DNA of 64,000 bases from Alphaproteobacteria bacterium (lineage in GTDB: Bacteria > Pseudomonadota > Alphaproteobacteria > Rhizobiales > Rhizobiaceae). Positions 55,081 through 64,000 of the stretch are shown piece after piece (the first letter of the stretch is position 1; every line of letters starts with the position of its first letter). A program made the translations under genes and the position numbers. Under the pieces are notes generated by a model, which was not told where the DNA came from, ran no database searches, and saw only the letters and a list, made by a program, of their open reading frames with translations. The stretch spans positions 1 through 64,000 of the forward strand of contig JAJRQF010000120.1 in assembly GCA_024280375.1 (NCBI GenBank), read 5' to 3'.

Positions 55081-58000
55081 ATGGCAGATAGTGATTTTGA
55101 TAATCTGGCGATGGGTGAAGAAAAGCCTTTAGGCATGGCCGGGGGGCTTGCTAAAACTTTCATTCATTCACCTCTTTCTCCTTTGTTGCTGATTGCATGT
55201 CTGGCGCTTGGCCTGCTTGGATTGTTCATCACGCCGCGTCAGGAAGATCCACAAATACTGGTTCCTGTCGCTGATATTTTCTTTGAATTTCCCGGTGCCT
55301 CATCCCGGCAGGTTGCAAGTTTGGCGACCGATCCGCTTGAACGGATGATGAGTGAAATTCCGGGTGTTAAACATGTATATTCCGCCTCGGAACGGGGCAG
55401 GGGCATGGTCACTGTTCAGTTTAAAGTAGGTGAAGAGACTGAAAATTCTCTGGTAAAACTTTACGACAAGCTGATGTCCAACAGGGACAAGATACCACCT
55501 GGTGTATCGCAGCCGCTGGTGAAACCCAGAGGCGCAGATGATGTGCCCGCTGTTACCTTGACCATCTGGTCTGAGGAAGTTGACGATTCCGGCCTGCGCC
55601 TGATCGCGCTGGAAGTTATGCAGCGGCTAAAAGAAGTTCCAAATACTTCCCAGAGCTTTATTACCGGTGGTCGTGCAGAACAGATGCGCGTTGAGGTGCA
55701 GCCTGAGCGGATGCGCAGTTTTGGGATTAGTATTGATCAATTGGCAGATACGATTGTATCGGCCAACGAGAAGCGAAAAGTTGGTGGTACTGAAACCGGG
55801 GTAAATTACTTTACGGTCTATTCAGGCCGCTTTTTGCGCAATGCTGCTGATCTGGAACGCCTGATTGTTGGTGTGCGCAATGGCAGCCCGATTTACGTGC
55901 GTGATGTGGCAAAGGTTATTTCCGGTCCTGGCGAAGCCAATAGTGTGGTTCAATATTTCTCTGGACAGGCTGCAGGAGAAGACACGCCAAAAACCAATGG
56001 CGCGCCGGCGGTTACAATTTCGCTGGCCAAGAAAACCGGCACCAATGGTGTTGCGGTTGCCAATGCGATTTTAGCGAAAATTGAATCGATCAAAGGGCGC
56101 ATTATTCCTGATAATGTAAATGTCTCTATTACCCGAAATTATGGTGAGACGGCCAATCACAAGGTCAATGAGCTGATCTCGGAAATGCTCGGCGCCACAT
56201 TGGCTGTTACCGTTTTGATTTTCTTTTTTCTGGGATTGCGCCCGACCATTGTTGTTGTGGTGGTTATTCCGGTGATCATTTTGATCACTATTTTTTCAGC
56301 CTGGGTTTTAGATTATACCATCGACCGGGTGTCGTTGTTTGCGCTTATCTTCTCAATCGGCATTCTGGTTGATGATGCAACGGTTGTTGTTGAAAATGTA
56401 TATCGACGCTGGTTGATGAATGGCCGGGTGGATACCGCTACAACGATCGATGCTGTTCGCGAGGTGGGTAATCCCACCATTTTGGCAACGCTGGCGATTA
56501 TTGCGGCATTGCTTCCAATGGGATTTGTGTCTGGCATGATGGGCCCTTATATGCGGCCAATTCCGGTGCTTGGTTCAGTGGCGATGATATTCTCGCTGTT
56601 TGCGGCATTCATCTTTACCCCGTGGCTGGTGATGCGGGTACGCCCAAGCCTTTCGAAACTGCGTTCAATGCAGGAGTCTGAACATCGTTCGGCGGAAAGA
56701 ATGGATGGGTTCATCCGTCGGCTTTTGGGCCCACTGCTAGATAGCAAAAGGAAGGCGTTTATATTCAAGCTTTGTATGTGGGGAGCTTTGGGGCTTGCCT
56801 GCTCAATGTTCTATTTCACATCGGTGGCGGTAAAAATGTTGCCGTTGGATAATAAGCCGGAATTTAATGTGATTATCAACATGCCAGAGGGAACAGCGCT
56901 TCCGGCAACGGCAAATGCCGCCCAGATCTTGGGTGAGAAAATTCTGACAATGCCTGAAGTGACCGCTGTGCAAAGTTATGTTGGCACATCTTCACCGTTT
57001 AACTTTAACGGGCTGGTGCGTCATTACTATTTGCGCCGTTCGCCCTGGCAGGGTGATTTGCAAATTCAATTGCTCGACAAGGGTGATCGTGACCGGACAA
57101 GCCACGAGATTGCGGTGCAGGCTCGCGAGATGCTGACCCCATTGATTACCAAGTTGGGTGGTCGCATTGAAGTCGTTGAAATGCCGCCGGGGCCGCCGGT
57201 ACTGCAAACTGTTGTTGCTGAAGTTTATGGGCCAAATGATGAGGTTCGTCGCCAGGTGGCGCAGGATTTAACCGGCCTGTTTAAAAAGTCAGACAAAATT
57301 GTCGATGTTGGCAATTACATTCAGGCACCACATGACAATTGGACATTCGAAGTTGATCAGGACAAGGCCGAATTCCGCAATGTCTCGACTGCGGATCTTA
57401 ACCGTCAGCTATCGATGATTATGGGCGGGTTTAAGCTTGGTAATGTAAAAGTTGGCCACGAGCTTGAACCACGAAATATTATCATTCAGGCACCATTGCA
57501 TGTGCGCGGCCAAATTTCCCGACTGGGTGAAGTGCCAATCAAAAGCCGCGATGGCAAGACAGTACCGCTTGGTGATCTTGGCAAATTTGTCCGCACACTT
57601 GCTGATCCGGTGATTTATCACAAGGATTTGCGCCCGGTTGAATATGTTACCGGTGAAGTTGCTGGCCGGCTTGCTGCACCTGTTTATGGTATGCTCGATA
57701 TTGGCAAATTGCTCGAAGATTACAAATCGCCTGATGGTGTATCGCTTTCAGGCGAACTCATGGGGCCGCCAACAGACAGCTTCAAATCTGGCTTTGAATG
57801 GACCGGAGAGTGGACCGTAACCTATGAGACGTTCCGCGATATGGGGCTGGCTTTCATGGGTGCGCTGATACTGATCTATATGTTGATCGTGCTTGAGTTT
57901 GGCAACTTCCGTATGCCGGGCATTATTATGGCACCGATTCCATTGACCTTAATTGGTATCATTCCGGGCCATTGGCTGTTGGGTGCAGAGTTTACTGCGA

Positions 58001-59382
58001 CATCGATGATCGGATGGATTGCGCTTGCGGGTATTATTGTTCGAAACTCTATTTTGTTGGTCGATTTCTCACGTCAGGCTGTGCTTTCAGGAATGGATCA
58101 TCGTGAGTCTGTTATTTTGGCGGTTCGCACGAGAACACGGCCGATCTTGATCACCCAGCTGACAATGATTGCCGGGTCGATTGCAATTATTGCTGACCCG
58201 ATTTTTCAGGGCATGGCAATATCGCTTTTGTTTGGTGCAATTGTTGCAACCGCACTGACATTGATCGTTATTCCGCTTGCCTGTTTTAATGCACCAAATG
58301 CCTATCGTAGTTCTGGCGGTGAAAATCCATTCCCCGTGGCATCTGCTAGTGAACCAAGTGAAGAGGCATCCGCAACTTCTGAGGTGGCATTAGAAAAAAT
58401 CTCAGTTGGAGAACGGTTTGCCGCAATTCGTGGCGGGCTGTCCATGGTATATTACGCGCTGCGCGCTTTGCCATATTTTGCCTGGATGATGATCAAAGAA
58501 TTAGCGTCTCCTTTGGTTGCCAGATTTATCAAGAAAACAGATCAGCCTGTTGATGCCACTGAGCCGGACAACACCATTGCTACGGCCGTGAGTAATACCG
58601 GTGAAACCACCAGCCAAACGGTTGCAGATATCAAGGCATCTGTTCGAAGTGAACTTGCCAGAGCGCCTGCTGAGCCGGTTGATCAAGCTGAAGTTTCTGA
58701 TCATGATGGCGCAGAACCAGCTGTAGTTGAGCCTTTGGTTGAAGAGGCTCCTGTATCAGCCAGTAAGGCCGCGATTGAAGATACCTCGCCAGAAGACAAA
58801 CCCGTTAAAGCTGCTGCATCTGCCGATGTGAATGAGGCAGTTGCCGCGATCAATGAGGCCGTCGCCAATGTTGAAGAAATTGTTGATAATGGTGGCAATG
58901 GCGAAGCAAAAGCCAATCCAGCTGATGATGGATCATCTGACAAGTCGTCGGACGATACCCAACCTGTAAAAGCTGATGAACCGGAAGATGCGCCTGTGGC
59001 GGATGCTTCTACGACTGATGCTGATGCTGAACCAGAGGGTGTTGATAAACAGGAAGATATTCTGGCGGATGTTGCTTCTGCAATCGAAGCGAATACGTCC
59101 AAAGCAGATGATTTGAAGCGTATCAAGGGTATCGGTGCGGTGCTTGAAAGAGAGCTCAACGCGCTTGGTATTAATCGTTATGAACAGGTTGCCGATCTTA
59201 CAATCGAAGATCTTGAAGATGCTCGGATGAAACTTACCATCATGCAGCGGGCGAAGAAGGATGAATGGCTGGAACAGGCGGCATTGCTGGCGGCTGGAGA
59301 GGCAACAGAGTTTTCCGAACGGGTTGATGCGGGCAAGGTGCCCAGCAGCAACAAAAATGCAAATAACAAAGATAAGGGGTAG
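55081..59382 (+). CDS. RND-family transporter with disordered and HhH C-terminal extension
   Basis: This 1433-aa protein is a complete RND pump over residues ~1-1080: the first span near 30-50, porter domains, and the proton-relay helix GILVDDATVVVENVYRR (about 426-442). Then come an extra amphipathic/hydrophobic segment (about 1118-1150), about 190 residues rich in Ala, Asp, Glu and Pro, and at ~1346-1400 a helix-hairpin-helix type domain (LKRIKGIGAVLERELNALGI, YEQVADL). This domain is known as a tail on several cytoplasmic proteins, but I know of no standard RND pump carrying it. The extension is in frame, without an intervening stop. Confidence 0.9.
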   Translation: MADSDFDNLAMGEEKPLGMAGGLAKTFIHSPLSPLLLIACLALGLLGLFITPRQEDPQILVPVADIFFEFPGASSRQVASLATDPLERMMSEIPGVKHVYSASERGRGMVTVQFKVGEETENSLVKLYDKLMSNRDKIPPGVSQPLVKPRGADDVPAVTLTIWSEEVDDSGLRLIALEVMQRLKEVPNTSQSFITGGRAEQMRVEVQPERMRSFGISIDQLADTIVSANEKRKVGGTETGVNYFTVYSGRFLRNAADLERLIVGVRNGSPIYVRDVAKVISGPGEANSVVQYFSGQAAGEDTPKTNGAPAVTISLAKKTGTNGVAVANAILAKIESIKGRIIPDNVNVSITRNYGETANHKVNELISEMLGATLAVTVLIFFFLGLRPTIVVVVVIPVIILITIFSAWVLDYTIDRVSLFALIFSIGILVDDATVVVENVYRRWLMNGRVDTATTIDAVREVGNPTILATLAIIAALLPMGFVSGMMGPYMRPIPVLGSVAMIFSLFAAFIFTPWLVMRVRPSLSKLRSMQESEHRSAERMDGFIRRLLGPLLDSKRKAFIFKLCMWGALGLACSMFYFTSVAVKMLPLDNKPEFNVIINMPEGTALPATANAAQILGEKILTMPEVTAVQSYVGTSSPFNFNGLVRHYYLRRSPWQGDLQIQLLDKGDRDRTSHEIAVQAREMLTPLITKLGGRIEVVEMPPGPPVLQTVVAEVYGPNDEVRRQVAQDLTGLFKKSDKIVDVGNYIQAPHDNWTFEVDQDKAEFRNVSTADLNRQLSMIMGGFKLGNVKVGHELEPRNIIIQAPLHVRGQISRLGEVPIKSRDGKTVPLGDLGKFVRTLADPVIYHKDLRPVEYVTGEVAGRLAAPVYGMLDIGKLLEDYKSPDGVSLSGELMGPPTDSFKSGFEWTGEWTVTYETFRDMGLAFMGALILIYMLIVLEFGNFRMPGIIMAPIPLTLIGIIPGHWLLGAEFTATSMIGWIALAGIIVRNSILLVDFSRQAVLSGMDHRESVILAVRTRTRPILITQLTMIAGSIAIIADPIFQGMAISLLFGAIVATALTLIVIPLACFNAPNAYRSSGGENPFPVASASEPSEEASATSEVALEKISVGERFAAIRGGLSMVYYALRALPYFAWMMIKELASPLVARFIKKTDQPVDATEPDNTIATAVSNTGETTSQTVADIKASVRSELARAPAEPVDQAEVSDHDGAEPAVVEPLVEEAPVSASKAAIEDTSPEDKPVKAAASADVNEAVAAINEAVANVEEIVDNGGNGEAKANPADDGSSDKSSDDTQPVKADEPEDAPVADASTTDADAEPEGVDKQEDILADVASAIEANTSKADDLKRIKGIGAVLERELNALGINRYEQVADLTIEDLEDARMKLTIMQRAKKDEWLEQAALLAAGEATEFSERVDAGKVPSSNKNANNKDKG

Positions 59383-59387
59383 CTGAT

Positions 59388-60671
59388 ATGTCGATCAAAC
59401 GATCAAAGTCACTTATCGCTGTTGGGCTGATTTGCTCCTCACTAACAGCGGTTTCGGCATTTGCAGAAACAAAGAAAAGCGATATGCCGCTTCCGCCTCC
59501 AGGCCCGTTTACTCCGGCGGCTAATCCGGCAATGTCGGACGATGCGAGTTCGGGTGCAACCGATAACACAAAGAATTTTGAACCTGTGCCGGCGGGAAGC
59601 TTCGCGCCACCGAATTTTGACCCGGAAAAGCCAACGGAAGATGTGAAAGCTGAAACTGTAGAGCCAAAGTCAGAAGTCAAAACCGAAGACAAGGACGAAA
59701 ACGGCGAGCAAAAGCCGGTATTTGCGCCGGCTGATACGGCAAAAATTCCAGTTGATGAGGCGCCTGAAAAAACAGTTGTGCCGGTTGAAAATGACATGGT
59801 TGCCAAACCTGCTGAGGGTGACGCTGAAAAAGCCGCTCCAATTATTGAAGTTGAAAAGCCTGTTGAAGCCGTAAGCGAAAAGCAGCCGGTGGTAACACCT
59901 GCGGGCGAAGATAAAGAAGACGCGCCCAAATATGCACCAGCTGGAACGGCTGAAGTGCCTGAGGAAAAAGCGCCAGCGGCAATAGTATCAGGCGAAGAAA
60001 AAGAGCCTGATGTTGCGCCGGTAAAACCCGAAACACTGCCAGCCTATGCGCCGGCTGATACGGCAAAAATTCCGGTGCCGGAAATCAAGAAAGAACCTGT
60101 TGTGCCCAAACCTGTCGAGGCAGCCAAAACACCGGACTATGCGCCCGCAGGAACCGGCAATGCGCCACCTCCTACTAATTTTGCGCCTGCCTACGGGTTT
60201 CAGGTGCCGCAATATGGGCAGCAACAATATCAAAACCCGCAATACCGGCCACCGCAGTATCAACCGCAGCAGCAACCGCAAGGTTATGGATATGCGCCGC
60301 AATATTACCCGCCTCAACGCGGATATTGGCCGCAACCTTATCAACGCCAAATGCCGCAACGACCGCAGGGCTATCAGCAACCGCAATGGCAACCTCAAGG
60401 GCAGCCACAAAGACAGCCTCAGGGGCAACCGCGATGGCAACCTCAGGGGCAGCCACAAAGACAGCCGCAATGGCAACAACCGTGGCCAACCCAACGACCG
60501 GGTTATGGGTTTCCAAATCCGTATAACTGGAACCCGTATGGACAACCGCAAGGTTGGCAGCAATGGCAGCAACAGCCCCAGGCCAGACAACCGCAGGCCA
60601 GACAGCCCCAGCCACCTATGGGCCAGCCGCAACAAAACTTACCGCAGAACAATAGTTCTACCGGAAACTGA
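59388..60671 (+). CDS. Exported Pro/Gln-rich low-complexity protein
   Basis: This 427-aa protein has a signal peptide ending near VSAFAETK. The first ~260 residues are acidic with repeats of the type Y/F-APADTAKIPV (about 112 and 220) and YAPAGT (about 184 and 250). The rest is almost only Gln, Pro, Tyr, Asn, Arg and Gly (many YxPQQ and QPQGQPQ units), strongly disordered. It follows the RND gene by 5 bp and is likely in the same operon. No enzymatic fold is expected; surface or matrix roles are possible. Confidence 0.75.
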   Translation: MSIKRSKSLIAVGLICSSLTAVSAFAETKKSDMPLPPPGPFTPAANPAMSDDASSGATDNTKNFEPVPAGSFAPPNFDPEKPTEDVKAETVEPKSEVKTEDKDENGEQKPVFAPADTAKIPVDEAPEKTVVPVENDMVAKPAEGDAEKAAPIIEVEKPVEAVSEKQPVVTPAGEDKEDAPKYAPAGTAEVPEEKAPAAIVSGEEKEPDVAPVKPETLPAYAPADTAKIPVPEIKKEPVVPKPVEAAKTPDYAPAGTGNAPPPTNFAPAYGFQVPQYGQQQYQNPQYRPPQYQPQQQPQGYGYAPQYYPPQRGYWPQPYQRQMPQRPQGYQQPQWQPQGQPQRQPQGQPRWQPQGQPQRQPQWQQPWPTQRPGYGFPNPYNWNPYGQPQGWQQWQQQPQARQPQARQPQPPMGQPQQNLPQNNSSTGN

Positions 60672-60714
60672 GATTGAATTGCTACCCGCAAGGTAGCTGA
60701 ACAGGGAACGTTAA

Positions 60715-61359
60715 GTGACATATCGACTTAACATTATTGTAGTTGCTGGATTGGTGATCAATTTGATCGCCGGTCTGGCCAATGCTGCAAACCAGAACCC
60801 CTGGGCGATGTATGGTGGAAAGCGTGGCGGAAATACCGGCGGTGTAAATTCAAGTGGGTTTGCAGCAGTGCCGAACCCGCAACAGTCTCAACAGCAGCGA
60901 GTGGCACCTCAGAAATTTGGCTACGAATATGCGCCGCTTGGAAATAATCAAAACCTTGCTAATTCCCGCAATCGACAACCAAACGGGCAGTTTCAGAGAC
61001 AGCCTTATAGGCAGGGATACGGTTTTCAACCTTTTGGCCAAGGTGGCTTTGGCGGGCAGTTCGGCTTTGGAATGAACTTTGCCCCGAATTTCTCGCAAGG
61101 TTCCTCTCAAGGTTTCCCCCAGGGTTTTCCCCAAGGATTTTCTCAGGGTTTCCCTCGGGGCTTTGGCGGAACAGGTATGCCCTTCGGGTTTGGTGTTCCA
61201 ACGATGCCATTTTTCGGCGGATCAAACAATTATGGCGCGCCTTATCGAGGGGTGCCCGGATATCAAAATGTGAACCCATATGGCAACCCTTATGGCAATC
61301 CATACGGGTATCCAAGGACAGGATTTTCACCCTGGGGCATGGGGTTCCCGATGTTCTAG
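60715..61359 (+). CDS. Exported Gly/Phe/Gln/Asn-rich low-complexity protein
   Basis: This 214-aa protein starts at a GTG at 60715, with AGGGAA upstream. A signal peptide (LNIIVVAGLVINLIAGLANAA) precedes a Gly/Phe/Gln-rich mature part with tandem SQGFPQGF units (about residues 128-150) and YGNPYGNPYG near the end. It has the same export plus low-complexity design as its neighbours, implying a common extracytoplasmic assembly. Confidence 0.75.
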   Translation: MTYRLNIIVVAGLVINLIAGLANAANQNPWAMYGGKRGGNTGGVNSSGFAAVPNPQQSQQQRVAPQKFGYEYAPLGNNQNLANSRNRQPNGQFQRQPYRQGYGFQPFGQGGFGGQFGFGMNFAPNFSQGSSQGFPQGFPQGFSQGFPRGFGGTGMPFGFGVPTMPFFGGSNNYGAPYRGVPGYQNVNPYGNPYGNPYGYPRTGFSPWGMGFPMF

Positions 61360-61380
61360 ATCAAAGACCAAGAGTTTTGG

Positions 61381-61410
61381 TCAAAGTGTACTTTAACAAA
61401 GTCACTTTGA
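61381..61410. other. Stem-loop between low-complexity genes
   Basis: TCAAAGTG (61381-61388) pairs with CACTTTGA (61403-61410). Just before it GACCAA/TTGGTC (61366-61382) forms a smaller hairpin sharing the same region, so alternative folds exist. No T-run follows; an attenuator or mRNA-stability element is more likely than a strong terminator. Confidence 0.45.
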
Positions 61411-61474
61411 TAATTAGCGGGGCAAATCGCTTCTCCCGCAAATGTAAGAAAGCGAAAATATCGGAGTAGTATCA

Positions 61475-62110
61475 ATGAGTAAATTTCTTAAAGCAACAAT
61501 GCTTGCAGGTATGATGGGATTGGCTGTAACGGCTTTCTCAACCACATCTGCCAGTGCGTTCTGGAACGGTTGGGGTCCATCTAATAACAATGGCTGGAAT
61601 AATAATAGCGGCCCTTGGAACAATGGTCCTTGGAACAATCGTGGTAACAATAATAACGGTTGGAATAACGGTCCTTGGAACAGCAACAACAATGGTTGGA
61701 ATATGCCTTGGAATAACAATGGCAACAACAACGGTTGGAATATGCCTTGGAATAATAACAACGGCAATAACGGTTGGAACATGCCTTGGAACAACAATGG
61801 CAGCAACAATGGTTGGAATATGCCGTGGAACGGCAATAACAACGGTTGGGGTAACGGTTGGGGCAATGGCATGGGAAATGGTAATTTCTCCATGAGCTTC
61901 AAAGGCAACGGCAATGCAAATGGTCGTGGTTTTGGCAATAGTAATAATGGTTGGAACAACGGTTGGAACCGTCGCCCTAACGGTTATGGAATGCCAATGG
62001 CTCCAAACGGTTATCGTGGAATGCCTCCACAGCCTGGCATGCCTTATGGCGCGATGCCACCACAGGCTCCAATGCAGCCACCAGCACCTGTTGCGCCTAA
62101 AACCAACTAG
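61475..62110 (+). CDS. Sulfur-globule-protein-like Asn/Trp/Gly-rich exported protein
   Basis: This 211-aa protein has a clear signal peptide ending at TTSASA before FWNGWG. The mature part is made of repeated NNGWNMPWNNN-type units (four near-exact copies between about residues 70 and 120), then a Gly/Asn stretch and a Met/Pro-rich tail. Asn/Gly/Trp-rich small secreted proteins of this kind form the envelope of sulfur globules in sulfur-oxidising bacteria. Low-complexity likeness is weak proof, so that role is a suggestion only. Confidence 0.65.
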   Translation: MSKFLKATMLAGMMGLAVTAFSTTSASAFWNGWGPSNNNGWNNNSGPWNNGPWNNRGNNNNGWNNGPWNSNNNGWNMPWNNNGNNNGWNMPWNNNNGNNGWNMPWNNNGSNNGWNMPWNGNNNGWGNGWGNGMGNGNFSMSFKGNGNANGRGFGNSNNGWNNGWNRRPNGYGMPMAPNGYRGMPPQPGMPYGAMPPQAPMQPPAPVAPKTN

Positions 62111-62126
62111 GTCTGCACCTATTGCA

Positions 62127-62146
62127 AGCCGGCAAAACTGCCGGTT
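62127..62146 (+). other. GC-rich hairpin after the Asn/Trp-rich gene
   Basis: AGCCGGCA (62127-62134) pairs with TGCCGGTT (62139-62146) with one G-T pair around AAAC. It begins 16 bp past the stop codon. No T-run follows, so termination would be partial or factor-dependent. Confidence 0.5.
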
Positions 62147-62280
62147 GGCTAATGTATTGTACTATACCGATTTGGCGCGCGGGATTGTTTCCCGGGCGCT
62201 GAATCGCAAATACAAAACCGGGCAATTGCCTGGATAATACGCCTTGCGCTGTTTGAACGCGGTATTCACCAGCGCGATGT

Positions 62281-63396
62281 ATGAGAAAATTTTCGGCTAT
62301 GAACGAAGATGACCAAGACAAACCTCCATCGTCTGGAGAACAGGGTGGGCAAGAAACTGCCAAATCTGTTGCATCACCGATGGAAGAAAAATCAAAGGCT
62401 GAATTCGAGGCAAAGCCTGTAACAAAGAGCAAAACTGACCGTCCGCGTCGGAAAAGAGGAATTATGAGATCGTTTTTTAGCCATATAATCGTTGCCGCAC
62501 TGGCCGTTGCCGGTGTGGGCGGGTATTTCCATTGGGAAGATCTGCTTTCACAGGCTGGTGGCAGGGTATGTGCCTATGAGGTGCTTGGCCGGTATGGTTC
62601 GAGCCTGCCGGGTGACAAACCTTTGGCATTGCCTGCTTCACAGGAGAAAGCTGGCGAAACTGTGCAGCCAAAACAGCTGCCTGCAAGTGAGCAATCTTCT
62701 GAAATGAAGGTAGATGAAAAATCCGATGCAGATAAAGAAGTTGCATCCGCTGCTGCCGCGATGAAAGCTGACAATCCGGCGTCTGCCATGAAGGAAGACA
62801 TGCCTGCAGTGACTAAAGAGCAGGCTAAAGTTGCCACTTCAGTCGTTGCTAAAGCTGAAGCTGAAGCTGAAACATCGGCAGAAGTATCGACAGTGGCACC
62901 GGGCCTTGCCGAAGCGGTAAGCACACCAAAGGAAGTAGCGGCAAAACCGGTTGAGGTTGCAAAGGTCGCAGAACCTGCTGCTGCTGCCAAAATTGCGGAG
63001 ACTGCAACAGAGCAGGAAGCGCCAAAAGGTGTTATTCAGCCGGTTCAATCTGATGTGCCGCAGGTCAAAATTGTTAAATCATCTGAAAAAAAAACGTTTG
63101 AAACAGAATGGGCTGATGCCCGGCGCGCCTATTGGGCGGGTGATACGGGCGCAGAAAATGCCTATCTGGAATTGATTTCGCAATATCCCGACAAGGCGGA
63201 TATCAGGGGTGAACTTGGCAATATTTACATCAAAGCCGGGGATAGCGAAAAAGCCGCGACACAGTTTCTCGATGCGGGTCTGATCTGGGTGAAGTCTGGT
63301 GACAAAGATAAGGTATCCAAAATAATTACCCTGCTGGAAAATATATCGCACGATAAAGCAACGGTCCTGAAAGATGCGCTGGCAAATGCCGGATAA
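62281..63396 (+). CDS. Membrane-anchored Ala/Glu-rich protein with TPR-like C-terminus
   Basis: This 371-aa protein has a charged cytoplasmic N-terminus ending in RPRRKRG, one span at about residues 65-83 (FFSHIIVAALAVAGVGGYF), a ~200-residue Ala/Lys/Glu-rich linker, and a C-terminal ~85-residue helical part (AYLELISQYPDKADIRGELGNIYIKAGDSEKAATQFLDAG) that reads as TPR-like. Orientation should place the TPR part in the periplasm. It closes the low-complexity cluster. An alternative start at 62299 exists and neither has a strong ribosome site. Function is not recognised. Confidence 0.7.
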   Translation: MRKFSAMNEDDQDKPPSSGEQGGQETAKSVASPMEEKSKAEFEAKPVTKSKTDRPRRKRGIMRSFFSHIIVAALAVAGVGGYFHWEDLLSQAGGRVCAYEVLGRYGSSLPGDKPLALPASQEKAGETVQPKQLPASEQSSEMKVDEKSDADKEVASAAAAMKADNPASAMKEDMPAVTKEQAKVATSVVAKAEAEAETSAEVSTVAPGLAEAVSTPKEVAAKPVEVAKVAEPAAAAKIAETATEQEAPKGVIQPVQSDVPQVKIVKSSEKKTFETEWADARRAYWAGDTGAENAYLELISQYPDKADIRGELGNIYIKAGDSEKAATQFLDAGLIWVKSGDKDKVSKIITLLENISHDKATVLKDALANAG

Positions 63397-63472
63397 AAAT
63401 TGAGCAGTTGAATTTTAATGATCTTTACGGTGTAGTGCGCAGTGTAACCGGATTATTAAAAGGCCAATTTCC

Positions 63473-64000
63473 TTGCCTCAAAGAGCAGATTGCATAGCGC
63501 GTGCAGAAACATATTTCGATGGCGGCTCATTCGTAAAAGATCTTGCCCGTTTGGTGGCAATTGAGACCGAGAGCCAGAACCCTGATCAACATGGTGAGCT
63601 TTATGCTTACCTTACCAACGAGATGGCACCTTTGTTGGCGGATATGGGGTTTGTCACCGAAATATTTGATAATTGTGACGATATGGGCGGCCCAATACTT
63701 TTGGGCGAACGCATAGAAAACCCCGACTATTTTACCATTCTGACCTATGGCCACGGTGATGTTATTCGGGCCCAAACCGACCAGTGGCGTGAGGGGTTGC
63801 ACCCGTTCAAGCTGGTGGTTGAGGGCGAAAAGATCTATGGGCGCGGCACGGCCGATAATAAAAGCCAGCATCTGATCAACCTGTCTGCCCTGTCGTTTGT
63901 GTTGCAGGAACGCGGCTCGCTGGGCTTCAACGTAAAAATCATCATTGAAACATCAGAAGAAACCGGTTCAGCCGGATTGGCTGAGTTTTTTACCGAACAC
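63473..64000 (+). CDS. M20-family metallopeptidase, 5' part only
   Basis: The frame is open from 63422 to the window edge; TTG at 63473 is the likeliest start because the following residues (LPQRADCIARAETYFDGGSF) match the usual opening of this subgroup. Zinc-site elements are visible: YGHGDV (histidine), GRGTADNK (bridging aspartate) and SEETGSAG (catalytic glutamates). These are ArgE/DapE/carboxypeptidase-type hydrolases. The 3' end lies outside the window. Confidence 0.82.
   Translation, partial: MPQRADCIARAETYFDGGSFVKDLARLVAIETESQNPDQHGELYAYLTNEMAPLLADMGFVTEIFDNCDDMGGPILLGERIENPDYFTILTYGHGDVIRAQTDQWREGLHPFKLVVEGEKIYGRGTADNKSQHLINLSALSFVLQERGSLGFNVKIIIETSEETGSAGLAEFFTEH

Noticed and set aside
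59988-60635. Antisense Leu/Arg-rich and Ala/Val-rich ORFs in the low-complexity region
   Set aside because: They arise from biased codons of the Gln/Pro repeats on the plus strand, which has the signal peptide and operon spacing.

Overview
The window looks like a chromosome segment of an alphaproteobacterium, probably of the order Hyphomicrobiales (Rhizobiales). The basis is a tRNA of alphaproteobacterial type, a fructose-type ABC operon (frcBCA) with a ROK regulator, an alpha-2-macroglobulin/PbpC pair, and short intergenic palindromes with the AAAACCGGTGCCCACTTTT core that are common in that order. Genus and species cannot be given from the sequence alone.

Positions ~95-30180 are a genomic island of about 30 kb inserted at the 3' end of a CAT-anticodon tRNA gene. 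An integrase lies just inside the left end. A degenerate copy of the tRNA 3' end plus about 80 bp of downstream DNA marks the right end. From left to right the island carries: integrase; a decayed gene; the mobile mystery protein A/B pair (XRE regulator and Fic protein); a complete type VI-A CRISPR-Cas locus, all on the minus strand (cas13a, leader, a 5-repeat array, an RT-cas1 fusion, cas2 and a small membrane-protein gene); a possible replication-initiator-like protein; a restriction-modification-like block (MmeI/YeeA-like methyltransferase, CcdA/CcdB toxin-antitoxin, Fic protein, DEAD/DEAH helicase, GIY-YIG nuclease); a nuclease fused to a zinc ribbon; and a giant (~2,400 aa) membrane-embedded P-loop NTPase of KAP-like layout with a TPR-bearing C-terminal half. 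The island reads as a defence island.

The CRISPR locus is the main find. The 1152-aa effector has two R-x4-H HEPN motifs (R469/H474 and R1043/H1048). The 37-nt repeat, read on the minus strand, has the CTGCC-loop-GGCAG stem and the ACTACAAC 3' end expected for Cas13a crRNA. Adaptation is encoded by a reverse transcriptase-Cas1 fusion plus Cas2, so the system has the parts to take spacers from RNA and to target RNA.

From ~30270 to the end the sequence is ordinary chromosome: ROK regulator and frcBCA; maiA with a MarR regulator; an aromatic-type amino acid decarboxylase with a divergent HpaR-like regulator; a WYL regulator and an EamA exporter; a thioredoxin-like protein; an operon of alpha-2-macroglobulin, pbpC and a small-molecule kinase; an ECF sigma factor overlapping a VWA protein; and a plus-strand cluster of an SCP2-like protein, an RND adaptor, an RND pump with an unusual disordered and HhH tail, three low-complexity exported proteins (one resembling sulfur globule proteins) and a membrane-anchored TPR-like protein. 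The window ends inside an M20 peptidase gene.
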